DNA of 64,000 nt, taken from the NCBI GenBank assembly GCA_016808115.1, contig JAEQBH010004419.1:84707-148706 (forward strand), given 5' to 3'. The notes under the pieces were generated by a model, which did no database searches, was not told the origin of the DNA, and saw only the letters and a list, made by a program, of their open reading frames with translations. Both the position numbers and the translations under genes were made by a program. Positions 1 to 11,617 of this stretch are shown here, piece by piece. How positions within the stretch are numbered: position 1 is the first letter of the stretch; every line of letters starts with the position of its first letter. The DNA is from Tetrastigma voinierianum. Its lineage: Eukaryota > Streptophyta > Magnoliopsida > Vitales > Vitaceae.

Positions 1-455
1 TCACCCAATTCGGAGCACCGAAACTCAAGTTACGTTCGAAACAACCCGGACTACTCTGCGGTCCAAAGCCGATGCAGGAATTTTTCGCACATACTCCACT
101 GAGTGAATTTTTAGCCACTTAGGATAAGTGAATTAGATTCATACTTCTTAAGTTTTGTTCTCCTTTGAAGTCTATTTTATGTAGCCACTTGAATCACTCA
201 AATCGGGATGCTAAGAATTGAGGAAGTTATGGTCGAAATACGAACCTGGTCGAACAAAAATTATCAAGTCCTACCGGTAGACTTTAACTTCTACCTGGCA
301 GACTTGGCCAAAATGACCAGAACAAAGTCTCTACCGGTAGGACTCATTGTACCGGTAGGACTTAATCTCGAAATGCCCGCATTTTGTTATTTCTCCCACT
401 TTTGATGCCAATTCACCCATATAACTCTATAATCTCATATAGGACTCCTATTTTG
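1..455 (-). repeat. LTR-A fragment (middle part of a 3' LTR)
   Basis: This stretch aligns nearly end to end with 5308-5755 inside the complete LTR-A at 3482-6484, in the same orientation and with small indels. It carries the same group of CTACCGGTAG boxes (about 271-360). On the minus strand it lies directly after the broken RNase H of the gypsy element, so I read it as the surviving part of that element's 3' LTR. The LTR's first approximately 735 bp are missing. The rest of the LTR would lie left of the window. Confidence 0.75.
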
Positions 456-481
456 GTACTCTCATGCTTCTTTAGTCAAGC

Positions 482-2060
482 CTAGAGGTGATATGCAATC
501 ACCCTATCATTCTGCATCAAAACACAACCAAGGCCTTGCCTGGAAGCATCACTATAAACCACAAAGTCATCTTTTCCATTGGGTAAAGCTAGAATTGGAG
601 CTGAAGTCAATCTATCTTTCAACTCCTCAAAACTCTTTTGACAGGCTTCTACCCAATCATACTTAACATCTTTCCTTGTCGCCTTGGTTACAATGCTATC
701 TGAGAACCCCTCAACAAACTTCCTGTAATAACTGCTAAACCGAGGAAGCTCCTCGAATTCCTCCGACACACATTCTTGGTGGTTTCCAATTTAATAAGGC
801 TTCTATTTTCTCTGGGATCCACACTCACCCCTCTCATTAAATTATATGACCAAGGAATGCCACCTTGTCGAGCCAAACCGGACTCTCGCCTAACTTCGCA
901 TATAACTGTCTCTCCCTTAGGGTCTCAGAATACAATCCTCGTGTGCTCAATGTTCCTCAACTACCCGAATATACCAAGATATCATCAATAAAACTATGAC
1001 GAACCTATCCGACACGGCCGGGAATACTTGCCATCAAATCCATAAACGCCGCTTCAGGCATTACCAACCCAAATGGCATCACCAAAAACTCACGTCTGGG
1101 AAGGTGGTCTCCGATGCGCCTTGGGTACATCACTCTCCCCGCACTCAATCGATGATACCCCGACCTCAAGCTCATCTTGGAGTATACTCAGATCCTCTCG
1201 AGCGGATCAAATAACTCATCAACTTAGGAGCTGGATACTGAATATGATGGTAACTCGTTCGCCTGTTCTGTAATCTATACATAACCGCAAACTCCCATCT
1301 TTCTTTTTCACGAAGAGAACCGGAGCCCCCATGGGGATATGCTGCCCGGCCCAATATATCCCTTACTCAACAACAAATCTTCTAGAATCAGCCTTAAGCT
1401 CCTTCAACTCGCTAGATCCCATATGAGGAATGGAAATGGGCTCACCTCGAATTAAATCAATGGTGAACCTAATTTCTCTTTCTGAGGTAATCCCCACGAT
1501 ATCATCCGGGAACACATCCGGGAACTTCTAATAATCAAATCTCATCCAATATAGTCCCTCCTCCTTCCCCGTCTCCACCACATAAGCTAGATAACCCCGA
1601 CATCCTTTACGCAAAGATTTTCTGTGGCCGCTACGAAGGAGATCATACAAGAAGATAACTCTATGTAACCCTCAACTTTACCTCCATTTTCCCTCGCTGC
1701 TCAGCTTTTACTCCTTTTATAACAATCTATCGGGCTCTATGGCGAGATAGCCAATCCATGCCGAGAACCATCAAAAGTCCCTCATATCTGGAAAAAAGCT
1801 CTTTTTACAAGATCCATTCGGGAACTCTCACCTCAATCGAACTCTACTATCTCGACTACTGTCATGAGTAACGGATCTCCAAATAGAAGGAACTTCCATA
1901 CTAATTTCAATGGTTGGGTCTCTATCCTGAAACGATCTAAGAATGGCTTGATGCAATGAATGCGTAGCCCTGGTCTACTTAAGGTATATGCATCATGATC
2001 AAGAATAGAAATAATACCGCGGACTACATCCGGAGTCGATCTCGCATCTTGGCCGAAAGT
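482..2060 (-). pseudogene. Ty3/gypsy pol remnant: protease, reverse transcriptase, start of RNase H
   Basis: Decayed pol polyprotein, read from high to low coordinates. The region after the retropepsin domain is marked by GMDWLSRHRA near 1735-1775. The RT catalytic motif FIDDILVYS lies at about 967-993. The RT thumb and start of RNase H are open at 482-769, with YYRKFVEGFS, LTSAPILALPNG, VYSDASRQGLGCVLMQ and VIAY. The reading frame shifts repeatedly between about 800 and 1900. RNase H breaks off after about SRQLK, and integrase is absent because the sequence jumps into LTR-A. Known for the family: protease, RT, RNase H and integrase are cut from one polyprotein and copy the element's RNA into DNA. 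This copy cannot be functional. The gypsy assignment is secure; the lineage within gypsy is not. Confidence 0.85.
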
Positions 2061-3340
2061 CACAAGATATACTGGGCCCGAGCGGGCGCCCGTCTCAGAT
2101 CCCCTCGCACTGGTTTCACTCTACCACGGCCACCCCACCCGCTACGTGCCGCCCCTCCGCCCGGGAAGCCCTCCCGCCGACCAGGTGCTCATCTCCCGGG
2201 TACCTGGGGTAGCTAGGACCTGCCACGATGTTCCGCATCAATCGATGAGGACACTCCTAATAAATGGCCTCTCGGCCTACAGCGGAAACACCCTCAGATC
2301 AATCTCCCGCGACCCATGGTGTCGTCGACACATATGACAAACGGGAGGAATACTCTGGGTGCCACTGCTAGCAACCAGGGGCCTCACCGATCCCCGACTG
2401 TAGATAGCCCCCGACCGCACCTCGGCCCTCGTAACTTCGCCTTGTTCTCTTTCCGCTATACTTTATCCTCGAGCGATGTTCGACGTGCCCCGGTGCACTC
2501 CTCTTACCTTACTTTCCGTCTACTCGATACATGGTCAGAAAAGTTTTGCTCAACTCTCGTGAGCGTCTCAACTAAGTCCCCAAATCTATTCTCATGACCA
2601 ATCGATAAATGCACTCGATTCCCAATGAAGTCCTCGAGAAAACCTCTCGTGATTTCAGACTTCATCCGCTTCGAATGTAGGGAACCAATCTAACTAGTTC
2701 CGAGAACTTCTTTTCATACTCGGATAATGACATGTTCTTCTGTTCTAACTTGAAGAACTCCTCACTTTTAGTCTCAGACTCGAGGAAAGAATTCCGCTGA
2801 ATTCCTTTGGCCGAATTGGTCCCATGTTATGCCATCGATACTCTCCTCTCACGGCATCCCACCAATCTTAGCCCCGGTCTTCCATGAGAAAACTAGAAAA
2901 CAAGACTCTTTGCTCATCAAGGCAGCCCATAACCCACAAATCTTATTTACTCCTGGGCTTCAACCACAAACTGTGTCGGCTCGATCACCACCGCAGCCAT
3001 ACGGGCTTGGCGCCCGCCAGACTCTCTCATTGACCTCCCTTGCTCTTCCATGGCCTCCTAGTGGCGGTGGAGGCGACCGGCTGTCGGTCGCTATTGCCAC
3101 TATCCGTGCAATTCAGGCCATCAGTTTCCTGCAAACATTCCCAAGACTCGAGCTCCTTCGTGGCAGCAGATGGTCCAACCGACTACATCGGAGGTCGAGC
3201 CCATAGATGCGTAGTGGAACCCATACGTAAGATTGGCCCTCCTCGTGCACCGCAGACGCCGTAAACCCGCCGGAACTACTCTCCTAGGACCCACCTCACG
3301 CCTCTCTGCACATAGTGTCGTAAATGCCACAATCAACTTT
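2061..3340 (-). pseudogene. Ty3/gypsy gag remnant
   Basis: This lies between the PBS (3464-3479) and pol. On the minus strand near 2700-2775 a retrotransposon gag core is readable (EEFFKLEQKNMSLSEYEKKF), matching the usual gypsy pattern of a short Leu/Gln stretch followed by MSxxEYExxF. A broken CCHC-like zinc knuckle (a C..xxGH pattern and then ECPHR in a shifted frame) lies around 2240-2290, followed by a basic, proline-rich stretch. Gag builds the virus-like particle and the knuckle binds the element RNA. Many stops and frameshifts are present. The plus-strand open frames here (such as 2829-3206) are antisense shadows. Confidence 0.7.
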
Positions 3341-3463
3341 TTTAATACTTTAAATCACTTGATATGTATGTACCTGTAAGTTGGAACATGCATGGTTGCT
3401 AATAACTTATGCTCGATACCACCCCGCGTGGTATCGATTCAAGTCCTGTGGTTATTATAAACA

Positions 3464-3479
3464 ACTTGCTCGATACCAC
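3464..3479 (-). other. Primer binding site, initiator-Met tRNA type
   Basis: On the minus strand, two bases after the end of LTR-A, the sequence reads GTGGTATCGAGCAAG. This is a close variant of TGGTATCAGAGC, the complement of the 3' end of initiator methionine tRNA used to prime minus-strand DNA synthesis. A second partial copy (GTGGTATCGAGCATAAG) lies about 50 bp further into the element near 3412-3430. The PBS fixes 3482-6484 as the 5' LTR and the element as minus-strand. Confidence 0.75.
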
Positions 3480-3481
3480 GT

Positions 3482-6400
3482 TGACACACCCCACCCCACG
3501 GCCAAGAGGGGCGCAGCCACCCACGGGAAATCCCCAAATTGCTACTCTAACGACTAGAAATCCCTGTGGAAGCTGTCGGCTGTTTGCTTAAACCTCCTAT
3601 AAAATTTTCTTTATTTATAACTTAGGATTTGTAAATCTTAGCAATGAAAACTTCTCGCAGTATTGATCGGCCGCACATATTCCAATTCCAACCTCGTGAT
3701 ACATCCACTTACACTATATCCAAAATATGGCAACCAAGATACCATCACATTCCCATCACACTAAACTATGTACATACATATGTTCCATATACAAATTCAA
3801 AGTATGTTCTTACAAAATATTACTAATACACAGCACTTAAACTCATGTCGACCAATCCTATCATGGTTCGCGCTCACAGACTGCATTCGAAAATAGTTTC
3901 TAAATGGAAACTAATGAGCTAAACGAGTCGTGAGTGTATGCTTTTATAAAAGGTTTTGCTTCCTAAACATCTTAAAAATGTAAAACTCTCTTTTTACAAT
4001 TATTTTCCTAAGCCTTTCGCTTGCTTCGCTTTAAAGTTTTCAAACTCTTTTCTATTGGCTTCGCTTAAAAGTTTCTCAAACTTTTCTTCATTGTCATTTT
4101 ATTTTGGCTTTTCTTTTAAAAGCTTGTAAAACTCTTTTTTTATTTCGTTTACGAAGTTTATAAACTTCTTATACTTTCTTTTTCTTCTTGCTTGCTTTAT
4201 CGTGCTTGAAAAGTTCTTAAAACCTTTCACAAACATTTTCAAAAGTTTCAACCTTTCTATAAAAATGGAGCCTGAGCTCAACCACATGCTTTGAAAATAA
4301 AACCCACTCGAGCTTGGCTCAACCGGACCAAGCTTTGAAATCTAAACGGAGCTTGGATCAACCGTTTGCTTTAAACTCTCCGAAGCCCGCACCGGAACCA
4401 ATGGTTGATTTTTCAAAACAAAGATTTCATGCTTATAAAACATCAACCAATGGAGGCCTATTTTTGCTTATCATGCCCTAGTGAACAATGGAACCTATGC
4501 TCCACCGTGCTCTGGGTGGAAGGACCTTTGTCCTACGCTACCTTTCATTTTCTCCTCGGTGAATATGGTGGAATTGACCGTGTCGCCATCACCATACTTA
4601 GTTAGAGCTCATAACCTTAGTATACCTGCAGACAGGCTACGCCTTAAATGCATGTATCCTAAGTTTGCCAACCGTGCAAAACCACAATGCATGTATGAAA
4701 TCCTAACACCACCGCACGCACACGGATACCTCCTCGACCGCTGCTTTCAAACTGAAGGCCTTGTTTTCACAACCTTTCATTGCTTGCTTGCTTGCTTGCC
4801 TTTTGTAAAATGGTTTTACACTTTGAAACGATTTATTATTGCTGCTTGAAATGGTTTAATTTATTCAAAACCATTTGCTTAGTTGTTGCTTTCTTCCAAA
4901 ATGGTTTAACTTTTCAAACCATTTACTTTACTTCTTTCTGTTTGTTTAATTATGGTTTTACAATTTGAAACTACTTGTTTTTCAAAATGGTTTAACTCAA
5001 AACCATTTGTTTGCTATCCATCGCTTTATTTCTTGAAAATGGTTTGCATTCAAACCATAAAATACCAGTAAAGCAATTTGTAAAAATAATAATAATACAC
5101 TAGGCATTAGGAAAATGAGTTTAGAACACTCACCTCTTGCTTGCTTAACTTGGAGTAACTGCTCCACACTTATCCCGCCTTACTTTAACCTACAACTCAA
5201 ACGAATACGACGAAAAATTAATTGCATAACTTAATGTACTTCCTATACTAGTCACACTCTTCATACTCTTTTAAAGTTAAGGTGCTAAGGGTTCTATTCC
5301 AACTGGAATCACCCAATTCGGAGCACCGAAACTCAAGTTACGTTCGAAACAACCCGGACTACTCTATGTCCAAAGCTGATGCAGGAATTTTTTCTTGCAC
5401 ATGGCCCCACTTTGAGTGAATTTTTGGGCCACTTAGGATAAGAATTAGACGATTCATACTTCTTAAGTTTTATTCTCCTTGAAGTCTATTTTATGTAGCA
5501 ACTTGAATCACTCAAATCGGATAAGAATTGAGGAAGTTAAGTAATAAATACTAAAACCGGCCGAAACAGGAAATTAGAACAAGTCCCACCGGTAGATTTA
5601 ATCTCTCTACCGGGTAGACTCTGCCAAAATGACCATAGCAAAGTTCTACCGGTAGACTTCCTATTGTACCGGTAGGACTTACCCGAATGCCCGTAGATTT
5701 TGTTATTTCTCCCACTTTGATCTAATTCACTCCATATATAACTTCTATAATTCATAATACTCTCAAAAAACTAACTTGGAAATCATCTAAAACAACTCCA
5801 ATAACATGTGAATTCGTGTTTTGAAACTCAAACCCAAACCTTAGGTGAAAAATCCAAGAACACTACCTAAGGTCCACCAATTCTTTTAAACATCATAATT
5901 TGATGATTCAGTTTCTTTTTTGAGCATCAATTGGGGTTTTACTCACATAACTTCAACCAATCAAAGGCTTCATGTGCTCTTTTGCACAAAACCTAGATCA
6001 AAGGAGAATCCAATCTCCATACCCAAGCCCCAGAAATCTAATACACTTGATTCTAAGACAAAGGCATACCTGATTTTGATCCCTCTCCCTCTTCCTTTTT
6101 CTTCCTTCCCTTTGCCTTTGGCTCTCTTCTCTCTCCTCCTCTTCACCAAATCGTGAAGTTCTAGCCAGCGTGAGACAAATGAATCATTTGTTTGTCTCCA
6201 CATTTAGCCTCATATTTTGCCTTTTAATCATAATTAACCCTTCTTTTAATTATTGCAATTGTAACTTTATGCTATTTCACTATGGCCCATCTCTACACTT
6301 AAATTTTGATTTTTCATATTCTTTTTGCTAATGACCATTTCACCCTTGGTTTAATACCACAAATCCGGGTTCTATAATTTCTCATTTCATATTTTAGTCT

Positions 6401-6484
6401 CCAAAATATTTCAAGGTGACACTTATACTCTTATACACCCCTACGTTGTCATGTACCTGTAGGACTCTCTCGACGGGTGTTACA
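3482..6484 (-). repeat. 5' LTR of the gypsy element (family LTR-A, about 3.0 kb)
   Basis: The ends are TGACACACCCC (plus-strand left) and GGGTGTTACA (right), so the sense strand runs TGTAACACCC to GGGGTGTGTCA. The left half (3482 to about 5200) and the right end (about 6225-6484) match the solo LTR at 21840-24941. The segment between about 5210 and 6220 does not match that copy, but does match 1-455. It contains a hairpin array (4795-5062) and a cluster of CTACCGGTAG palindromes (5585-5685). The right flank is AATGG. The bases left of the LTR belong to the element's interior, so no target duplication can be checked. The LTR interrupts a copia-like LTR (6485-6907). Confidence 0.85.
4795..5062. 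repeat. Tandem hairpin array inside LTR-A
   Basis: Six imperfect units, spaced about 35-50 bp, each have the form AAATGGTTT, a short AT-rich spacer, then AAACCATTT, so each can fold into a stem-loop. Cores lie near 4807, 4849, 4898, 4950, 4984 and 5036; the first and fourth are degraded. They are separated by CTTG/GCTT-rich linkers and preceded by a short GCTT run (4781-4800). The same array occurs in the other LTR-A at 23157-23389. Confidence 0.8.
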
Positions 6485-6907
6485 AATGGGCTCATTTTAT
6501 ATACTCAAAATTTAACCTTATAGGTTACTTGTCAAACAAGAACCAATCAGCGACACCAAGCCACCTATATCAGATCTATTTTTTTTTATAATTAGAAATC
6601 CATTAGAGAGTAAGGAGACAAATAGCCAAGTGTAGCAATCTCTATCCTGTTAGAATCCATTGGAAAGTAAGGAGGCTAATAGGCCTATAGCACTTCTATC
6701 CCGCCATGTTAGATCGATAGATTTCTTTTAGAATAAGGTTTTTCGCATATTAAGTAACCAAACTCTTGTTTTATTATTTCTGGGTTTCTATCTTACACGA
6801 TATTAGGACTATATCAATTAATGAACTAGTCTGGGGATCTAATGGTCCATGATTAATTTTGGCTCTTCATCAACGGATCATAGTGCTTTTAAAACATAAG
6901 TCCAACA
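6485..6907 (-). repeat. Copia-like LTR, truncated copy
   Basis: It matches the right-hand approximately 435 bp of the copia-like LTR at 29436-30097 and ends in the same GTCCAACA (sense start TGTTGGAC). Its left part is cut off by the LTR-A element that ends at 6484. Sharing this LTR edge and the sequence beyond it shows that this is the left part of the duplication whose second copy begins at about 29662. Confidence 0.65.
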
Positions 6908-8834
6908 ATTTATTGTAAAAAATTGAACTTAAATTGGGATAAATGTAAGGTAGTGGAAACCGTTTAAGATAACTTTTGTTTTTTCCAAATAAGAAAATAA
7001 AAGATATATTTGATAACCAAAATTTTATTTTATTTTGAATCTACAAAAACTTTTAAATTATTTCAAATATACATTTTAAAATTATTTGCTTTTAAAATTT
7101 TAAAAATTTAATTCTATAAATATATATACAAAATAAAGACACTTTATGTAAAAATTATTTCTAAAACATATTTAAAAATATTAAAAATGAAATTAAAGTT
7201 TCTAATGGGATTTTACTTCTTCGGAGTTTATGGTGTCGTTTTTTTTTTTTAATTAAGAATTCAATTCCCAAACATAAACTTCCATTAATCATATTTGAAT
7301 TGAATCTAATCCCTAAAAAACAAAAACTAGTGGAGTTGAACAATCATATGAAATGATCTAGACAAAACAAAACAAAACAATTCAACACTTGCTAGAATTA
7401 GAACAAAATGTTCTTAAAAGCTAAAAAGGAATTAAGGTATGGCAAGAAGACATCGAGGAAGAAAAGGAATAATGCAAAGACGTGATGGAATCGCCATGAG
7501 ATCACGTGACATGGCCTTGTAAGATGCAACTAATGGAAGCATGATTGTGTTGTAGACAAGAGTGTGCTCTGTAAGGTCACAAGTAGCTGCTCTTTTGATC
7601 AACCGTTCTATTCCACGGTCATTCGGGTATTGGTTAATGCTCTTCATCCTTCGATACGACAGTACATTAGCTCTCATTGTTTTGTTATTCACACCGAAGT
7701 GAGAGGGGATGTGGTCGCCAACCCTCATTTCACTGCACACTAACATCACATTTGCATATCTGCTTTCCCCACTTTAAAATTGGAGTTCTACAGATATTTA
7801 GGTTATTTAAAAAAATTTATCAAAATAAGTTGAAATTGAAAATAACATTTAAACTAATATACAAAAATTTATCATCTATTCTTTCAAAAAATAAAAAAAT
7901 TATCATCTATTTTAAAAAAAAATTTAAGTCAATACCGTAATCAGCTATTGATTATGACATTAATTTTAAAAATTTCAAAATATTTTAATACTATAATAAA
8001 TAACTACAACATTAAGATAAAAAAATTCAATATTATATTAAATAGCTACGGTATTATTTATGTACTAATTTTGATATTATTTTTATTTTTAACTCTGTTT
8101 TAATAATTTTATTTTTCAAAATAAATTATATATGTCCAATACTCTTAAAATGATGAGAAATTATGTTTTGAAGGTTAGATGAACTCCTATTTTGATAGAC
8201 TATCAAAATTAAGCCATTGATACATATTTTGTGAAGACAAAAACAGTTCATCTCCCCATCCGAAGTCCAACACTCCCAATTTGCCATCTCCCTTCCACAA
8301 ATGCCACTCTTCCCTATTTTTTTCACCCCCAACCTAACTTGCTTCGATTTTTTCTTTCCAATTAGTGTTCAAATTTTTTTGATTTTTTTGTGTAATAACT
8401 GAATAAATTAAATCAACTTTGATATATATATCAATACATTTACCTATATTAATAAGTAATTTAATAAATATAAAACAATATTTTTTTTCTTATTCACAAA
8501 ATTTATTTTATAATATTAATAATTTTCATATTTTAATTTTATTTTTATACTTTTATATTTTAATTTTTTATAAACTCAAAATTTAAAAAAATAGAAATAA
8601 AACCTACAAGTTAAACTTTTTAAAGGTAAAGTAATAAAAAAAACCTTAACTATTTACACAAAAAAATATTATTAATCATTTTAGTATTCAATTTTAAAAG
8701 TAATATTTGAAAGTGAATAAAATTAAAACGTAAATGTGTTACAAAAATAATAACAACACTAACAATTAAACGTACTTTAATTTCTTATAACATTGTTACT
8801 TCTAAATCTATATATGAAAATTATTGAATTTTGT
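6908..8834. other. AT-rich duplicated block without recognisable genes
   Basis: About 1.9 kb of strongly AT-rich sequence with long A and T runs lies between the copia-like LTR and the truncated EPRV capsid region. It recurs at about 30098-32050 with the same order and modest divergence. The one notable reading frame is 7432-7749 (minus), listed separately. I see no LTR ends, terminal inverted repeats or known domain. It could be host flank, viral non-coding DNA or a decayed element. Confidence 0.6.
7432..7749 (-). CDS. Unrecognised 105-residue open frame in the AT-rich block
   Basis: An intact minus-strand frame with ordinary protein-like composition, unlike its AT-rich surroundings. It includes RLIKRAATCDLTEHTLVYN and a Leu/Pro-rich end. 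I do not recognise the family. The paralogous stretch at about 30607-30900 is recognisable at DNA level but has several frame breaks, so there is no sign that the protein is under constraint. It sits downstream, in the viral sense, of the EPRV capsid fragment, but I cannot connect it to a caulimovirid protein. It may be a captured gene fragment or chance. Low confidence as a real gene. Confidence 0.2.
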   Translation of the reverse strand: MMLVCSEMRVGDHIPSHFGVNNKTMRANVLSYRRMKSINQYPNDRGIERLIKRAATCDLTEHTLVYNTIMLPLVASYKAMSRDLMAIPSRLCIIPFLPRCLLAIP

Positions 8835-10230
8835 TTAAGGTTTTGATTTTTTTAAAATTTGACTAGGTGGAATTAAAATGTAAATGCCATATTGAGCACA
8901 AAAAAGAACCTCAAATCTTTTTTGGGGAAGCTTAGGTCTTTTTAATTTGATATTGGAGCTTAAGTTGAGAACACAACTTAAGACCTTCTCTTTCACCGTA
9001 CCATGAGATTCCATAAGTAAGGGAGTCACCTGATTGTTCCTCCATGTTTTTCTCTCTAAGGGCTTCAACTCTGGCTGAAAGCCCAGGAAGACCATAGCGA
9101 ATCTTTCCTTCCAGTAAGAAGCTCTGGCATCAGCTCTACCATCAAGGTTGCTAAGAACACACTTCATAATACCATTTAAGGTCACTTAGTGTCTTACATC
9201 TTAAGTTTTGTAGAATTTCGTAGTTCTTTCTCCATAAATGCTCGGATCACCTAAGAAGTGTTTGGTTATAGCATAAACCAATCTTATGATTGAGTTTCTT
9301 TTTTTTTTTGTTCTCCTTCCTCATTTGTACTTTTAAAATATGAAATCTTTCTTTTCACTTAGGTAGTTTTCCCACCAAAGTTTTAATGTGCCATTGAAAC
9401 CTGCTGTGACTAATCGGGATGAAGATTCCAATCATCATCTCGTTTCTGCAACAAGCGTGAGCCGCCATTTGCATTCACGAAGCACAATGAAGATTTCATG
9501 TTCGTAAAGAGCATCTATATTCCAAGAATAGATGTCATTAAGTATTATAAATCATTTTGTTTTGGTTGTTTTTCCTCAAATTGTAAATCGAGGAGGTGGC
9601 CTTGATAAAAGTTTTTTGATCTTGATGCCAAGTTTTAACTTGTTTTATTTGTTCTCTCTTCTTGTTCAAGAATACCTCTAATAAGTTTTTCAAATTAATA
9701 GAATTTGTTTCTCGAATCCACCAAGAAGTTTACTTTGGGTTTTTTGGAACAAGAGGGATCTTTATTTCTATTCCCAAGTACTTTTGTGTTAAAAAAGTCT
9801 TATCAATTCATCATTACTTTTATTACCTCCTAATTTAAGGGGTTTTATCGGGTTTGAATATAAGACTTTGTTTTTCTTCTTTTCTTCCTTTTCGTGTTTA
9901 TAATTTTTTGTAAAGTATTTACTTTCAATTCTATTTAATTGAGTAGAAAGTGTTCCTAGAATTTGATTTGTCAAATTATTTTGTTGTTGAATGCCTTTTA
10001 TATCTTTCAGTTTTGTCATTATGTTTTCATCTTCTTTTGAATCAATTTGTTTAAAAGGTGAGGCTATTATTTCTACACCTTGAGCCTTTATTTTTATTTC
10101 TTCCAAAGGGGGATGGGTTGATACTATCTTCTTTCGTAAGTAGTATTTGACTTCCATTCTTTGGAACATATTTATTTGAGAAAAGGATATTTTATTTGAT
10201 TGTTGCCGTGCATAAATATCAAAATATGTG
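8835..10230 (-). pseudogene. EPRV capsid-region remnant, duplication copy 1
   Basis: Endogenous caulimovirid polyprotein, read right to left. The frame at 9789-10169 holds the pre-capsid region (ASPFKQ, then QQNNLTNQILGTLSTQLNRI, a typical spacer ahead of the capsid core). The frame at 8835-9185 holds part of the capsid (RADARASYWKERF, later a decayed Lys-rich end). About 600 bp between them is readable only with frameshifts. The capsid region stops near 8835, where the AT-rich block begins. RT is not found on this side. Known role: the capsid protein packages viral DNA. The solo LTR at 10231-11617 separates this piece from its upstream part at 11618-12070. The family call rests on recognition of the motifs, not on a search. 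Confidence 0.7.
10226..10230. repeat. Target-site duplication ATGTG (left)
   Basis: Identical to 11618-11622 and flanks the solo LTR-B exactly. Five-base duplications are typical of gypsy integrases. Confidence 0.85.
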
Positions 10231-11617
10231 TGTGAGACCTAAAATCCATGTTTCTAAGGAAGGATAAAATGGTACTTCGGCTGAAAACTGGGACTTTTCT
10301 GTGATCTCGGATGAGAACGGAATTCACCGTTGGAATCGCCTCGCAAATCTAGCTATCGGCCACGTCGATCTCTCGGCCGACTCGAGACACCGGAATTTCA
10401 CGCGCGAGGCACCCGAGGGGATGCACAGACACTTGGCACGCTTTGGGAGGTTCAGAGGCGCCACGTGTCCAAAGGCATGCAAATTGGAACTTGAGGTCAA
10501 GTGGGGCTCACTTGTGACACATGGCATGATGCCATTAGAGGGATATCTCAAGGTAGATTGATATGATATAATCCAAGGTGTCCAATGAGAAATGGACATG
10601 GCGATGAGAGGATTTTCCTCTGACCAAGTCTTCCAAATCGCCTTGGGAGAGGGAAGGAGAGAGGAGAGACCAAACGAGAAAGGGAGAGTGAGGGAAGAGG
10701 GTTTTTAGAGAGAGGTTCCACCTTCTCTAAAATTCCCGGCACTATCGGATCATTGGGCTCAATCCAGATAAGGAGCAGTTGCTCCCCACTTCGCAAGTTG
10801 GATCACATACGTGGTTACCGGCCGAGTCGACAAACCTTTAAAAGGTAAGGGTTTTTCCTACTCTGTTTTTACTATTTGCTTAAGGGTCATGTAATGGATG
10901 GGGATTTGTTGAGGCCTCGGATGAAACGTGGGTTTCTGGCCCAAAGCTTTGGACCGAGTTAGAAATCCCTAGAGGTTTCTGACAAACCACCTGACTGCTT
11001 GGGTGTTTTGCTTGATTTTGCGTGGTGTCATGTTATTACCATGAGAAAATAACATGTTTGTGTGATGTTGTGGGCAGCTCCAAGACGAATCGTCTGATAG
11101 TGCCTTTTAGCCCATGAGCTAAGTTTATGTTATTATTATAAACCTAATGACATGATGTATGGATTAAATTATGTTAATATACGCATGAAAGTGATATATT
11201 AGCACGTGTAATATGTTCTGTGTGTTACTGTATCAGACTTAGGTGGGGAGTAATCCAAGTAGGGAAATTCCACTACTGGGCTTTGCTCACCCCGTCAGGA
11301 CTATTTTTTTAGGTGACCGGGCCATGACGCTGGGCTAGTGGATGGAACGCCCGGCCTTACAGCGAAGAAATGGCCAAGATGGCCTTATCTGTAATTTTGT
11401 TCTTGTAAAATTATGGGCAAGAAACCCATTTTTTTGTATAATTGTACTTAAACACAATTGTAAAGAATCATTTTTGTATAAAATATATAATTGTGTTGAA
11501 TGGATATAATGGGCCCAATCGGGCCGGTTTACATGTACGTGCCTCACGACGAGACACGTTGAATTTCCAAGGAAGCCGACGGTAGTCAATCTGGACACCC
11601 CGGATTGGGGCGCTACA
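10231..11617 (+). mobile_element. Solo LTR, family LTR-B (1,387 bp)
   Basis: Starts TGTGAGACCT and ends GCGCTACA, flanked on both sides by ATGTG, with no internal region, PBS or PPT. It is therefore a solo LTR left by recombination between the two LTRs of a former element. It lies inside the EPRV capsid polyprotein. The same LTR sits at the homologous viral position at 41758-43124, so it was present before the duplication. The LTRs of the element at 33637-39699 belong to the same family. The plus-strand open frames within it are not genes. Confidence 0.9.

Noticed and set aside
10301..10599. Overlapping 86- and 91-residue frames at the start of the solo LTR-B
   Set aside because: Neither frame is preserved in the paralogous LTR at 41758 or in the LTRs at 33637 and 38336.
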